Position numbers and translations under genes: made by a program
Assembly: GCF_014695975.1 (NCBI RefSeq)
Contig: NZ_JACJPI010000040.1
Span: 62,001-126,000, forward strand
DNA from: Leptolyngbya sp. FACHB-321
GTDB lineage: Bacteria; Cyanobacteriota; Cyanobacteriia; Leptolyngbyales; Leptolyngbyaceae
Length of the DNA stretch: 64,000 nt
Direction: 5' to 3'
The notes under the pieces: model-generated
Databases searched by the model: none
What the model saw: the letters and a program-made list of their open reading frames with translations, nothing else
What the model was told of the DNA's origin: nothing
In this document: positions 20,098 through 29,024 of the stretch, piece after piece
Layout: every line of letters begins with the position of its first letter
How positions within the stretch are numbered: position 1 is the first letter of the stretch

Positions 20098-21543
20098 ATG
20101 TCAACGAGCAACGTGTCTGACTCACAGGCTTATCCATCGCCTTCGGAGGCTCCAATCTCCAAAATCAGTTTGCTGACAATGTTTCGGCTGGGACTCTACC
20201 AGATGGGACTGGGGATGATGTCTGTGCTGTTTTTGGGCGTGTTGAATCGGGCAATGATTGGCAATCTAGCGATTCCAGCCACGATCGCAGCAGGGGCGAT
20301 CGCAGCGCACCAGTTTGTAGCACCCGCACGGGTTTGGTTTGGGCAGATGTCGGATAGCAGACCGATCGCAGGCTACCATCGCACAGGCTATGTGTGGCTT
20401 GGGACAACGCTGTTTGCGATCGCGTCTTTTCTGGCGGTGCAGGTGATGTGGCGCTTGGGTGCAGCCGTACAAGCGGCAGGTGGCTGGGCTTGGAATACCG
20501 AGACATACCTTTGGACTGCCTTACTTGCAGCCGTCTTTGCGCTATATGGCATGGCGCTGAGTGCAGGCTCAACACCCTTTGCCGCGCTACTCGTTGATGT
20601 TTCGGATGAGACAAATCGTCCTAAGCTAATTGGCGTTGTCTGGTCAATGCTGATGGTGGGTATTGTCGTGGGCGCGATTCTCATTAGCATCTTGCTGAAG
20701 CGCTTGACTCTGAACACGCCGCTAGATATTTTGCAAGCGGCAATCAATCGTGTGTTTGTGATTGTGCCAGCGATCGTCATTGGGTTAGCAGTGCTGGCAA
20801 CAGCAGGCGTGGAGAAGAAATATTCGCTGTATGGGCTGCGATCGTCCTTAGCCGATCGGGAAGACAAAATCACGTTGGGCAGAGCGTTACGAGTTCTAAC
20901 TGCTAGTCGCCAAACGGGCATTTTCTTCACTTTTCTGCTGGTGATGACTATTAGCCTATTCATGCAAGATGCCGTGCTAGAGCCTTACGGTGCCAAAGTC
21001 TTTAGCATGGAATTTTCTAAAACCACGTTGCTAAATGCCTTCTGGGGGACAGGAACACTCATTGGCATCAGCAGCGCTGGCTTTTTAGTGGTGCCACGTC
21101 TAGGCAAACAGCAAACCGCTAAAGTAGGCTGTCTGCTGGTCGCAGCGTGCTTTGTCTTACTCATTGCCGCCGGATTCACTGCTAATCAGACGGCACTCAA
21201 AGCAGTTGTCTTCGTGTTTGGTCTCGCATCTGGCATTACCACTACAGGTGCCCTCAGCCTCATGCTAGATCTCACTGCTGCGGAAACCGCCGGAACGTTT
21301 ATCGGAGCCTGGGGTTTGGCGCAAGCGATGGCACGGGCACTATCTACAGTTGCAGGTGGTACGGTTCTAGATATCGGTAACAAGCTCTTTGCAGTGCCCG
21401 TGTTGTCTTATGGGCTGGTGTTTGCAGTACAAGCCGTGGGCATGATCGTGGCAGTAGGGCTGCTCAGTCGCGTGAATGTGGCAGAGTTTCAGTCGAATGC
21501 AAAAGCGGCGATCGCCACCGTTATGGGCAACGAACTTGACTGA
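20098..21543 (+). CDS. BCD-family MFS transporter (PucC/LhaA-like photosynthetic complex assembly protein)
   Basis: The 481-aa protein has about 12 predicted membrane spans and the BCD/PucC hallmarks: LLTMFRLGLYQMGLGMMSVLFLGVLNRAMIGNL near the N-terminus, FVAPARVWFGQMSDSRPIAGYHRTGYVWLG, then STPFAALLVDVSDETNRPKLIGVVWSMLMVG. Relatives (PucC, LhaA, Bch2) help deliver chlorophyll or assemble pigment-protein complexes in phototrophs. The ATG at 20098 has a GAGGAA ribosome-binding site 6-12 bases upstream and is preferred over an in-frame TTG at 20074. The C-terminal 20 residues are hydrophilic. A chlorophyll-related cargo is inferred from the family. Confidence 0.9.
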   Translation: MSTSNVSDSQAYPSPSEAPISKISLLTMFRLGLYQMGLGMMSVLFLGVLNRAMIGNLAIPATIAAGAIAAHQFVAPARVWFGQMSDSRPIAGYHRTGYVWLGTTLFAIASFLAVQVMWRLGAAVQAAGGWAWNTETYLWTALLAAVFALYGMALSAGSTPFAALLVDVSDETNRPKLIGVVWSMLMVGIVVGAILISILLKRLTLNTPLDILQAAINRVFVIVPAIVIGLAVLATAGVEKKYSLYGLRSSLADREDKITLGRALRVLTASRQTGIFFTFLLVMTISLFMQDAVLEPYGAKVFSMEFSKTTLLNAFWGTGTLIGISSAGFLVVPRLGKQQTAKVGCLLVAACFVLLIAAGFTANQTALKAVVFVFGLASGITTTGALSLMLDLTAAETAGTFIGAWGLAQAMARALSTVAGGTVLDIGNKLFAVPVLSYGLVFAVQAVGMIVAVGLLSRVNVAEFQSNAKAAIATVMGNELD

Positions 21544-21623
21544 GGGCAGTTGTTCGTTTTTAGCCATTAGTTGTTAGATAGAAAGCAGCAAACAACTAAC
21601 GACCAACAACCAAAGACTTTTCT

Positions 21624-22445
21624 ATGTCTGACTTCTGGACTCAGGTGCTCAACTTTGCCAAAACCACAACTGCAAACGTCGGTAAGCAACTGCTGCAAGA
21701 CTTTGGGCAGGCGCTGGCAGCAGAAAAGGCGGATGGAAGTTTGGTCACACAGTCCGATCGCTGGGCAGATGAGGTCTTGAGAGCGGCGATCGTCCAAGCC
21801 TTTCCCGATCATGGCGTTCTCAGCGAAGAAGTCGAACATATCTTTCCGGCAAACGACTGGTGCTGGATTATTGATCCCATCGATGGCACCACCAACTTTG
21901 CAAGAGGGTTGCCGCTTTGGGGCATTTCACTAGGACTGCTCTACAAAGGTACGCCTGTCTTCGGCTACGTCCATCTACCGCCATTGGGACAATCCTTCTA
22001 CGGCTATTGGCATGATGACTCTCAGTTAGAGGGTGATCTCGAGATGCCAACGGGCGCTTTTTTGAACGATCGCCCCATCCACTCCAGCACCGATACGCTC
22101 ACCTCGAATCATTTCTTCAACCTCTGCACTCGCAGCACTGGTTTGCTTAAAAATCCCTTTCCCTGCAAAATTCGGATGCTGGGAGTTGCAACCTATAACC
22201 TGCTTACTGTCGCTGCCGGAGCCACAATGGGCGGCGTCGAAGCAACCCCAAAAATCTGGGACATTGCTGCAGTCTGGGCGATCGTCCAGGCAGCAGGCGG
22301 CATCTGGACACCGTTAGACCCCAAACCGATCTTTCCGCTTCAAGTGGGTCAGGATTATAGCGATCGGGCTTACCCCACATTGGTTGTCAGCCAAGCTGCC
22401 TTGGTGCCTACCTTTTTACCCCTTGTGCCGACTGTAGAGCGTTAG
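21624..22445 (+). CDS. Inositol monophosphatase family protein
   Basis: The 273-aa enzyme belongs to the Mg-dependent, Li-sensitive phosphatase superfamily. The metal ligands are seen in GVLSEEVEHIF (E68, E69), CWIIDPIDGTTNFARG (D84, D87 within about residues 80-95) and WDIAAVWAIVQAAGG near residues 207-221. Cyanobacterial members hydrolyse inositol-phosphate, histidinol-phosphate or sugar bisphosphates, and exact specificity cannot be read here. The start ATG 21624 follows a repeat-rich spacer. Repeats of the heptamer class begin directly after the stop codon. Confidence 0.92.
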   Translation: MSDFWTQVLNFAKTTTANVGKQLLQDFGQALAAEKADGSLVTQSDRWADEVLRAAIVQAFPDHGVLSEEVEHIFPANDWCWIIDPIDGTTNFARGLPLWGISLGLLYKGTPVFGYVHLPPLGQSFYGYWHDDSQLEGDLEMPTGAFLNDRPIHSSTDTLTSNHFFNLCTRSTGLLKNPFPCKIRMLGVATYNLLTVAAGATMGGVEATPKIWDIAAVWAIVQAAGGIWTPLDPKPIFPLQVGQDYSDRAYPTLVVSQAALVPTFLPLVPTVER

Positions 22446-22530
22446 GCAAAAGGCAAAAGGCTGAAGGATAAAAGATCTAGGAAGGACAAAAAGATTCGCC
22501 CTAACCCTTAGCCCTTAGCCTTGCATCCCC
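22443..22530. repeat. Inverted heptamer arrays between the IMPase-family gene and ppa
   Basis: Immediately after the IMPase stop there is a purine arm of 7-mers (GGCAAAA twice, then GGCTGAA, GGATAAA). About 30 bp on, a pyrimidine arm reads CCTAACC, CTTAGCC, CTTAGCC, TTGCATC at about 22500-22527. The two arms are roughly complementary, so the transcript could form a long imperfect hairpin. Confidence 0.8.
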
Positions 22531-22610
22531 CATGCTTCCGTCTTCCCGTAGAATGCTAACGGGGAGAGCAATTGTAGGGATAAGAGATACAAGGATGAGG
22601 GGTGAAATTT

Positions 22611-22640
22611 AGCCTTCTGCCTTCTGCCCTCTGCCTTCCC
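22611..22640. repeat. Heptamer array (CTTCTGC)n upstream of ppa
   Basis: Units GCCTTCT, GCCTTCT, GCCCTCT, GCCTTCC run in tandem 30-60 bp before the ppa start codon. The same words, in frame, occur inside clpC at 31130-31157. Confidence 0.8.
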
Positions 22641-22671
22641 CAAAATCCCCTCGCTAGTTTGGAGAATTGCT

Positions 22672-23190
22672 ATGGATCTGACCCGTATACCTGCCCAGCC
22701 CAAGCCTGGTTTGCTAAACGTCCTGATCGAGATTCCTGCCGGGAGTAAGAATAAATATGAGTTCGATAAGGACTTGAATGCGTTCGCGTTAGACCGTGTG
22801 CTCTACTCCTCGGTGCAATACCCATACGATTATGGCTTTGTACCCAACACTCTGGCTGATGATGGCGATCCCCTGGATGGCATTGTGCTGATGGATCAAC
22901 CGACTTTTCCTGGTTGCATCATTCCTGCACGCCCTATTGGAATGCTAGAAATGATTGATGGCGGCGATCGTGACGAGAAAATTTTGTGTGTTCCTGACAA
23001 AGACCCCCGCTATGCTCAGGTTAAACGGCTAGCTGATATTGCCCCTCACCGCCTGGATGAAATTGCCGAATTTTTTAGGAGTTACAAAAATCTAGAGAAA
23101 AAGGTGACAGAAATTTTGGGCTGGAAGGATGTTGATCATGTTTTACCATTGGTCGAACAGTGCATTAAAGCGGGTGCTGGCAAAGGCTAA
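22672..23190 (+). CDS. ppa: Inorganic pyrophosphatase
   Basis: Ppa is the soluble family I enzyme that hydrolyses pyrophosphate to two phosphates and pulls biosynthetic reactions forward. The 172-aa protein has the characteristic [19 protein letters not shown] start (about residues 16-34), [25 protein letters not shown] with the metal-binding aspartates, and [17 protein letters not shown]. The ATG 22672 has GGAG 7-10 bases upstream and fits the family start. A terminator-like hairpin follows at 23278. Confidence 0.97.
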   Translation: MDLTRIPAQPKPGLLNVLIEIPAGSKNKYEFDKDLNAFALDRVLYSSVQYPYDYGFVPNTLADDGDPLDGIVLMDQPTFPGCIIPARPIGMLEMIDGGDRDEKILCVPDKDPRYAQVKRLADIAPHRLDEIAEFFRSYKNLEKKVTEILGWKDVDHVLPLVEQCIKAGAGKG

Positions 23191-23277
23191 ACCAGCTCGT
23201 GATCATGGATGGCTTACTTTAAGTAGAGCCACGCTGAAGCATAGCGCAGTGCATATAAGCTAACCCCATGTGCAAAG

Positions 23278-23343
23278 CCTCACCTCGCCTTCGACACCTT
23301 GCTTCCTGAGGTGAGAGAATAGGGGTGAGGTTTTAGTCTTTTT
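23278..23343 (+). terminator. Terminator-like hairpin after ppa
   Basis: CCTCACC at 23278 can pair with GGTGAGG near 23324-23330 (or with the intervening AGGTGAG), and TTTTAGTCTTTTT follows. The two alternative pairings make a compound hairpin about 90 bp after the ppa stop. Confidence 0.6.
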
Positions 23344-24153
23344 GAATGCCGCGCCTTATTCCTAAGCCTGCCAAAAATATTTATACTCAGGAAATATTGA
23401 AGATTGTCCTGATTGGTTCGCAGAAATCCAGTTTTAGGAAATTACGGACAGGGCAATCGCTCAACTGGTATTAAGGGTGCGATCGCTAGCAGTTTGGTGT
23501 TTTTCTAGTTTTATGTTTTTAGAGTTCTCTAAAAGTTATGGTTCTCTAAAGTCGAGCAAGCAAAGGAAGGGGGGATTTGTCCTCAAGTCCTCTTTTAATG
23601 CCCGTTAAATGCCCATTTTTAGAGGTTCTAACAGCGTTAGGATGACGTTGCCTCAGAAGAAGGAGCTAAAATGCTTGTTCCGTTTCGTTAAGGCAAGGGT
23701 TGGAATAAGGGCACTGCTGACCACTTATCCTCGGAGACAGCCACACCCCTCGTGTAGCCTTTCAATGTTGCTCTCTACCAACATTAAGGGGTTGGTCGTA
23801 TGACAAACAGCGCGAACAATATGGGTAGCATAAGAATTAATGCAACATTATTGAACGCAACGGGAACTCTATTCTATAAGGACAAGATAAGAATGAGCGC
23901 TACATCGATATGGAGATGGCGTTTGCATCGTTAACCCGAAACCGCAAAGCCTTGACGCAGTTGCCACGCTCGCTCAACAATTGCCTGCCCTCATTGCACC
24001 TATCATCGTTGCATCACAGTCTACACCCGAAGTCTGACAGCGTATGGTTTCACGTTTTTTCTTTGAGGTCGCCCTCATTATCCAATCGCAGTTTGCCCGT
24101 TCCTAGATTCGTCCGTCTACAGATTCCTTAAAATAAGGCTAATCGGATCAACA
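23344..24153. other. 810-bp spacer with no supported gene
   Basis: Only short open frames occur. A 42-codon frame from ATG 23346 (MPRLIPKPAKNIYTQ) and another from ATG 23801 have no good ribosome-binding site. A segment near 23915-24040 reads DGVCIVNPKPQSLDAVATLA without an in-frame start and may be a gene remnant. An ATTCTATAAGGA stretch near 23872 could be a -10 element for the MBL-fold gene. The A+T-rich stretch at 23500-23600 shows no tRNA or known RNA fold that I can see. Confidence 0.5.
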
Positions 24154-25077
24154 ATGTCACACCCTGATTCATCTGCATCCCACCCACAAACTCATAGTGA
24201 AGCAACAGAAACAATGACTCAGGCTCCCGGTTTTGTGGTCGAGTTTTGGGGTGTTCGAGGCAGTATTCCTGCTCCCGGCAGTGAAACAGTACGCTATGGC
24301 GGCAATACATCCTGTGTCGAAATGCGGGTGGATGGCAAACGGCTGATCTTTGATGGCGGTACAGGGCTACGTATGTTGGGCAAGCACTTGCTCAAAGAGA
24401 TGCCTGTAGAAGCATATATGTTCTTTACGCACTCTCACTGGGATCATATCCAGGGGTTTCCGTTTTTTGTTCCCGCGTTTGTTAAGGGCAACTGCTTTCA
24501 TATCTATGGGGCGATCGCGCCGAACGGTGCCACGATGAGGCAACGGCTCAGCGACCAGATGCTACACCCCAATTTTCCGGTGCCAATTCAGGTGATGCAG
24601 TCTGACCTGAAGTTCTACGATCTGTTCCCTGGCGATGTGATGCAGTTGGGCGACATTACGATCGAAACAGGTCCGCTGAACCATCCCAATACATCAATGG
24701 GCTACCGCGTTACATGGCAGGGGCACACGGTTGTCTATGCGACCGATACAGAACATTACCCCGATCGCGTAGATGAAAACCTGCTGCACCTGGCTCGTAA
24801 TGCCGATATCTTAATCTACGATGCTTGCTATACGGATGAAGAGTACCACGACCCTAAAACGCCCAAGATTGGCTGGGGTCACTCAACCTGGCAGGAAGCC
24901 ATCAAGCTAGCAAAAGCAGCAGGCGTGAAAAAAACGGTCATCTTCCACCATGACCCCAACCACAGCGACGACTTTTTAGACGGTGTAGAAGCGCAAGTGC
25001 GAGCCGTATTTCCTAATAGCGTGTTGGCGCAAGAAGGCATGATCTTGCCGGTTGACCTGAAGGAAGGACAGTACTGA
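24154..25077 (+). CDS. MBL-fold metallo-hydrolase
   Basis: The 307-aa protein has the metallo-beta-lactamase fold of the PhnP/RNase Z-like branch. After a 25-residue hydrophilic N-terminus it reads FVVEFWGVRGSIPAPGSETVRYGGNTSC, a conserved opening of this bacterial subgroup. The zinc-binding motif H-x-H-x-D-H is HSHWDH at residues 93-98. Further ligand regions are ATDTEHYPD (about 203-211) and FHHDPNHSDDFLD near 266-278. Relatives include phosphodiesterases and proteins fused to signalling domains. The start is ATG 24154; ATG 24214 (MTQAPGF) is an alternative. No partner gene is adjacent except the convergent ppk. Confidence 0.88.
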   Translation: MSHPDSSASHPQTHSEATETMTQAPGFVVEFWGVRGSIPAPGSETVRYGGNTSCVEMRVDGKRLIFDGGTGLRMLGKHLLKEMPVEAYMFFTHSHWDHIQGFPFFVPAFVKGNCFHIYGAIAPNGATMRQRLSDQMLHPNFPVPIQVMQSDLKFYDLFPGDVMQLGDITIETGPLNHPNTSMGYRVTWQGHTVVYATDTEHYPDRVDENLLHLARNADILIYDACYTDEEYHDPKTPKIGWGHSTWQEAIKLAKAAGVKKTVIFHHDPNHSDDFLDGVEAQVRAVFPNSVLAQEGMILPVDLKEGQY

Positions 25078-25168
25078 CAAGGTTCTAGTCTTGCTTAATG
25101 ACGGGCTGGCTTTCTACCGTCACTTTCACCTTTATCAGCAGCAGCGTTTAATTTGTTTAATTTACTAT

Positions 25169-27310
25169 CTATTGCTGTAGCTGCATCGCGAACTCGGTTT
25201 GGGCATCGTGTTCTGGCACATCCTCTGCTGGTTGTCGCTGCACGTATGTCCCATCTGGCTGCAAATCCCAGGCATGACGGTTGTCTGCTAAAAGCGTATC
25301 CAGAATGGCGCGGAGTTGTGCTGCCAATGCAGGCTCTTCGACAGGTGTGATGGCTTCGACACGGCGATCGAGGTTACGGGGCATCCAGTCGGCACTACCA
25401 ATAAAGACTTCTTCCTCACCATTATTGTGGAAGTGGAAGATGCGGGAGTGTTCGAGAAAGCGACCGACAATGCTGATGACACGAATGTTGTCGCTAACGC
25501 CTGCAACACCAGGACGCAAGCAACACACACCGCGAATAATTAGGTCAATCTCTACACCTGCCTGAGAGGCAGCATAGAGCGTTGCAATGATTTGTGGATC
25601 GACGAGAGCGTTCATCTTGGCGATGATGCGACCAGGTTTGCCGTGGTGACGATGTTCGGTTTCCCGCTGAATAAGGGCAAGCATACGATCGCGCAGATTC
25701 ACTGGAGCAACTAACAGTTTGCGGTAGGACTGCTGCCGTGAGTAGCCCGTCAAGAAATTAAATAGATCGGTTAAATCTGCGCCCAGATCTTCCTTGCAGC
25801 TAAATAGTCCTAAATCGGTGTAGAGTTTCGCTGTCTTAGAGTTGTAGTTACCCGTGCCAATGTGAATGTAGCGACGTATTGCCTCTCCTTCCTCACGCAC
25901 AACTAGCACCACTTTAGTATGCGTCTTTAACCCCACCAAACCGTAGATGACGTTTACGCCTGCTTGCTCCAATCGTTGCGCCCAGTGAATGTTGTTTTCT
26001 TCATCGAAGCGAGCTTTGAGTTCGACCAGCGCTGCAACCTGTTTGCCATTTTCCGCCGCGTTAATCAGTGCTTTGACGATCGGCGAATCACCTGAAGTTC
26101 GATACAACGTGATCTTAATTGCCAGTACCTTGGGGTCGTGCGCCGCTTGCGTAATGAAGTGCTCAACGGACGCTGTAAACGACTCGTAGGGATGGTGGAC
26201 GAGCAAATCTTGCTCACGAATGATTGAAAAAATGTCTTCGTTTGCCTCTGGCGATGAGGCAAGATCTGATGTGTCGTCGTTAAGGTGACGTAGACGAGAC
26301 GGCACTGCTGCGCCCCAGGGCTGATCTTTGAGGGCTGGCAGTGGTATTGCCATAAGAGACATCAAATCTTTGAGATTGAGCAGCCCTTCAAGTGCGTAGA
26401 CATCGCGATCGGTAAGGTCTTTTTCGCGCATCAGCCGATCGCGCACTGCTTGAGACGCAGAGGCTTCAATCTCCAGCCGCACTACTGCTCCGCCCAGTCG
26501 TCGCTTCCGTAATTCTTGCTGAATCAGCACCAGCAGATCATGGGTCAGGTCTTCTTCTATCTCCAGATCGGCATCACGGGTGATGCGAAAGAGCGAGTAT
26601 TCCTGAATGTTCATGCCCGGAAACAGTAGCTCCAGATTGTGAGCAATGATCTGCTCCAGCGGCACACCGACCCAAACGCTGTTGCGATCGACTGGCTCAA
26701 TGTCTGCGGGAAAGGTGATAAAGCGAGGCAGGCTATTCGGCACTTTCACTCTGGCGAACAGCTCTTTCTGGGTTACAGGGTCTTTGACGAGCACTGCCAG
26801 ATTGAGGCTAAGGCTGGAAATGTAGGGAAACGGATGGGCTGGATCAACTGCTAACGGTGTCAGGATGGGAAAAACGCGCTGCTCAAAATAGTGCTGCAAA
26901 TAGCGTCGCTGCTCCTGATTCAAATCCATGTAGTTGAGGATGTGAACCCCTTTCTCTGCCAGCAGGGGACGAAGTGTGCGATCGAAAAAGCGATGCTGTT
27001 CAGTCACCAATGGGCGTAACTGCTGACTAAGTGCATCAAGCTGCTGCTGCGGCGTTTTGCCATCGGGGGATACTTTATCAACCTGTGCCTCCACTCGCTG
27101 CATCAGAATCGCCACCCGCACCATAAAAAACTCATCTAAATTGGTGCTAAAAATCGCCAAAAACTTCAAGCGCTCCAGCAATGGTGTACGTGGATCAAGC
27201 GCTTCATGCAGTACGCGATTATTAAACTCAAGCCAGCTCAACTCGCGGTTGAAGTAATACTGTGGATCGCTCAGGTTGATTTCTGGCGTCGTTTCACTGG
27301 TTCGCGTCAT
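25169..27310 (-). CDS. ppk: Polyphosphate kinase 1
   Basis: Ppk1 reversibly polymerises the gamma-phosphate of ATP into inorganic polyphosphate, a phosphate and energy store abundant in cyanobacteria. The 713-aa protein has all PPK1 domains: the N-terminal helical domain starting YYFNRELSWLEFNNRVLHEA (about residues 18-37), the PPK middle domain, and C1/C2 catalytic domains. The autophosphorylated histidine is in IRRYIHIGTGNYNSKTAKLY, and the second His is in RIFHFHNNGEEEVFIGSADWMPRNLDRRVE-like sequence near residues 625-650. The start ATG 27310 fits homologues. It converges with the MBL-fold gene. Ppa at 22672 supplies a related phosphate activity. Confidence 0.97.
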   Translation of the reverse strand: MTRTSETTPEINLSDPQYYFNRELSWLEFNNRVLHEALDPRTPLLERLKFLAIFSTNLDEFFMVRVAILMQRVEAQVDKVSPDGKTPQQQLDALSQQLRPLVTEQHRFFDRTLRPLLAEKGVHILNYMDLNQEQRRYLQHYFEQRVFPILTPLAVDPAHPFPYISSLSLNLAVLVKDPVTQKELFARVKVPNSLPRFITFPADIEPVDRNSVWVGVPLEQIIAHNLELLFPGMNIQEYSLFRITRDADLEIEEDLTHDLLVLIQQELRKRRLGGAVVRLEIEASASQAVRDRLMREKDLTDRDVYALEGLLNLKDLMSLMAIPLPALKDQPWGAAVPSRLRHLNDDTSDLASSPEANEDIFSIIREQDLLVHHPYESFTASVEHFITQAAHDPKVLAIKITLYRTSGDSPIVKALINAAENGKQVAALVELKARFDEENNIHWAQRLEQAGVNVIYGLVGLKTHTKVVLVVREEGEAIRRYIHIGTGNYNSKTAKLYTDLGLFSCKEDLGADLTDLFNFLTGYSRQQSYRKLLVAPVNLRDRMLALIQRETEHRHHGKPGRIIAKMNALVDPQIIATLYAASQAGVEIDLIIRGVCCLRPGVAGVSDNIRVISIVGRFLEHSRIFHFHNNGEEEVFIGSADWMPRNLDRRVEAITPVEEPALAAQLRAILDTLLADNRHAWDLQPDGTYVQRQPAEDVPEHDAQTEFAMQLQQ

Positions 27311-27435
27311 GGCTTTCTATATGCTTTCTACTGCGATCGTGGCAGAAATGGCTTTGAAAAGAAAGTGTTGCAGGACATACCTAGAGAGAGGGGCGAGGAG
27401 TTTTGAGTGTTGAGCTTGCTTCTACCTCCGGCTCC

Positions 27436-27822
27436 TTATATTTCGTATAGTTCCAAAGGCAATCCATCGGGGTCTTTGAAGAAGGTAAAGCGTTTGCTGG
27501 TCAGTGCGTCGGTACGGATGGCTTCGACTGGGATATTGTTGGCAGTAAGGTGGGTGACGGCAGCCTCCAAATCATCAACTTTGAAGGCGAGGTGTCGCAG
27601 CCCGCAGGCTTCTGGTTGGTTGGGACGATCGGGCGGATTAGGAAAGGAAAACAGCTCGATCGCCCCTCCATTACCAATGTCTAAATCCAGCTTGTAGGAG
27701 TCGCGATCGGCTCTAAACGTTTCCTCAATTATCGGCAAGCCCAAAAGATTGACGTAGAAATGCTTCGAGCGATCGTAGTCAGAGCAAATAATCGCGACGT
27801 GATGAATACCGTTGGTGAACAT
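27436..27822 (-). CDS. VOC (glyoxalase/bleomycin-resistance) family protein, YaeR-like
   Basis: The 128-aa protein is a small vicinal-oxygen-chelate fold with two beta-alpha-beta-beta-beta modules. It starts GIHHVAIICSDYDRSKHFYVNLLGLPII (about residues 5-32), contains GGAIELFSFPNPPDRPNQPEACGLRHLAF with the second metal histidine, and ends KRFTFFKDPDGLPLELYEI with the metal-binding Glu. This is the SMU1112c/YaeR-like group whose substrate is not established; a lyase or dioxygenase role is possible. The start is ATG 27822. The gene lies 125 bp upstream of ppk on the same strand. Confidence 0.9.
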   Translation of the reverse strand: MFTNGIHHVAIICSDYDRSKHFYVNLLGLPIIEETFRADRDSYKLDLDIGNGGAIELFSFPNPPDRPNQPEACGLRHLAFKVDDLEAAVTHLTANNIPVEAIRTDALTSKRFTFFKDPDGLPLELYEI

Positions 27823-27961
27823 TGGTCATACCAATTTAGAATTTGACAATCGCAGTTAGCAATGGCAAATCACCTCTAGCACTTAACGAAGAGGCTCAAT
27901 ACGACGATATGCTATGGGCTATTTAAACAACAAGTAGTGACGCATTTAGAACACTACAGAA

Positions 27962-28642
27962 CTAAAGTTCAGGTTGACGAAACTCAAACTCTCCACACCA
28001 ACTAATCTCAGGCACAAGCTTAGGTAACGGAGGCTCCGTTTCAAGAGGGGCTAGCCTAATAATGTAGCTAATGCCATCGATACCAGGACGATTAGCTTGA
28101 TACCACTGTCCTAACGCCTTGTTCTCTTGCAAATGACCCTTGTCATCGTATTCTTCAAGCGATAGCTGTACAGTCATGCTAGATAGATAAGCATAAACTT
28201 CTACCAAATACTCTGCGGGTGCAATGTCGATAACCTGAAAGATTTGATAATTCGGCTCAGGCAGTTTTCCTGAAATGGCATCCGTTAACTCGTCTGCATC
28301 ACCGCCGCCACAAAGAATGATGAACTTGCCGCAAGGAATGTTTAATTTCCAGGAAAGCCGCCCAATCCAATCGTGTTCTTCTTGGTCAGTTAATTCACCC
28401 AAGACGAAGACCGTTTCACCATCAAGAGCGCAATCACCATCAAAAAATAAAGGAATACAAATTCCCTGTCTAAGGAGTCCTTCTATTTCTTGGTCATTTG
28501 CATGACCTAACATATGAGAAACCGCTTCTGGTGTGAGACCACTACCCCCTAAACTTGCAGATGTAAGAACGTAGTAGTGACCATCGCAGAAGAACTCTTT
28601 TGCTATAGGAATTACTTTACGTGGTCCTACATTTTTAGACAT
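27962..28642 (-). CDS. Hypothetical protein, 226 aa
   Basis: I do not recognise this protein. It is soluble, acidic and has no signal peptide or membrane span. Visible segments include FCDGHYYVLTSASLGGSGLTPEAVSHMLGH near the N-terminus, a middle GKFIILCGGGDADELTDAI stretch, and a C-terminal ISYIIRLAPLETEPPLPKL. The GGGDADELTD section suggests a Rossmann-like or nucleotide-binding loop but this is weak. Base composition is more A+T-rich than ppk and clpC. The start ATG 28642 is followed by a Lys/Arg-rich N-terminus. A MITE-like element lies 200 bp upstream. Confidence 0.6.
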   Translation of the reverse strand: MSKNVGPRKVIPIAKEFFCDGHYYVLTSASLGGSGLTPEAVSHMLGHANDQEIEGLLRQGICIPLFFDGDCALDGETVFVLGELTDQEEHDWIGRLSWKLNIPCGKFIILCGGGDADELTDAISGKLPEPNYQIFQVIDIAPAEYLVEVYAYLSSMTVQLSLEEYDDKGHLQENKALGQWYQANRPGIDGISYIIRLAPLETEPPLPKLVPEISWCGEFEFRQPEL

Positions 28643-28835
28643 TTTTTTAGTTCGATCAGTAGAGATATGTCAATGCCTAAATGATCTTAAGCACATGAGT
28701 GGCTATCTAACGGTTCGTTTCACTGGACGGTTTTAATATCTGAATTAGAGGCGATAGCGTATAGCTCCGTTCTGATGCAAGCACTTGTTGGGAGGCTTTC
28801 TAAACATCCCAACAGGAATAAGTTGGTCAGGCTTA

Positions 28836-28930
28836 TATAGCAGTCCTAAATCAGTTGTGAGCTTGAGAGGCTTTGTAAGAAGGGATTCCACTGAAATCCT
28901 TTCTCACAATCCAGATAGGATCGCCATATA
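28836..28930. mobile_element. MITE-like element with imperfect terminal inverted repeats
   Basis: The left end TAGCAGTCCTAAATC followed by AGTTGTGAG matches, as an inverted repeat with few mismatches, the right end CTCACAATCCAGATAGGATCGCCA. The core holds a smaller hairpin (AGAAGGGATTCC against GAAATCCTTTCT). TATA lies at both outer borders, as for a TA target duplication of IS630/Tc1-type MITEs. The element has about 95 bp, carries no gene and sits between two minus-strand genes of unknown function. Confidence 0.6.
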
Positions 28931-29024
28931 TGTCAATTAATTCACAATCTTTTGTGGAGGCGGTACGCACCGCGTGACAAGCTGACCAACTTATTGCTCA
29001 ACCCTTAAAGCGACATCATTCACC

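Noticed and set aside
23609-24131. Two plus-strand open frames of 64 and 73 codons in the spacer after ppa
   Set aside because: The peptides are low in conservation-like features, lack ribosome-binding sites and overlap other partial frames; kept only as a note of a possible gene remnant.
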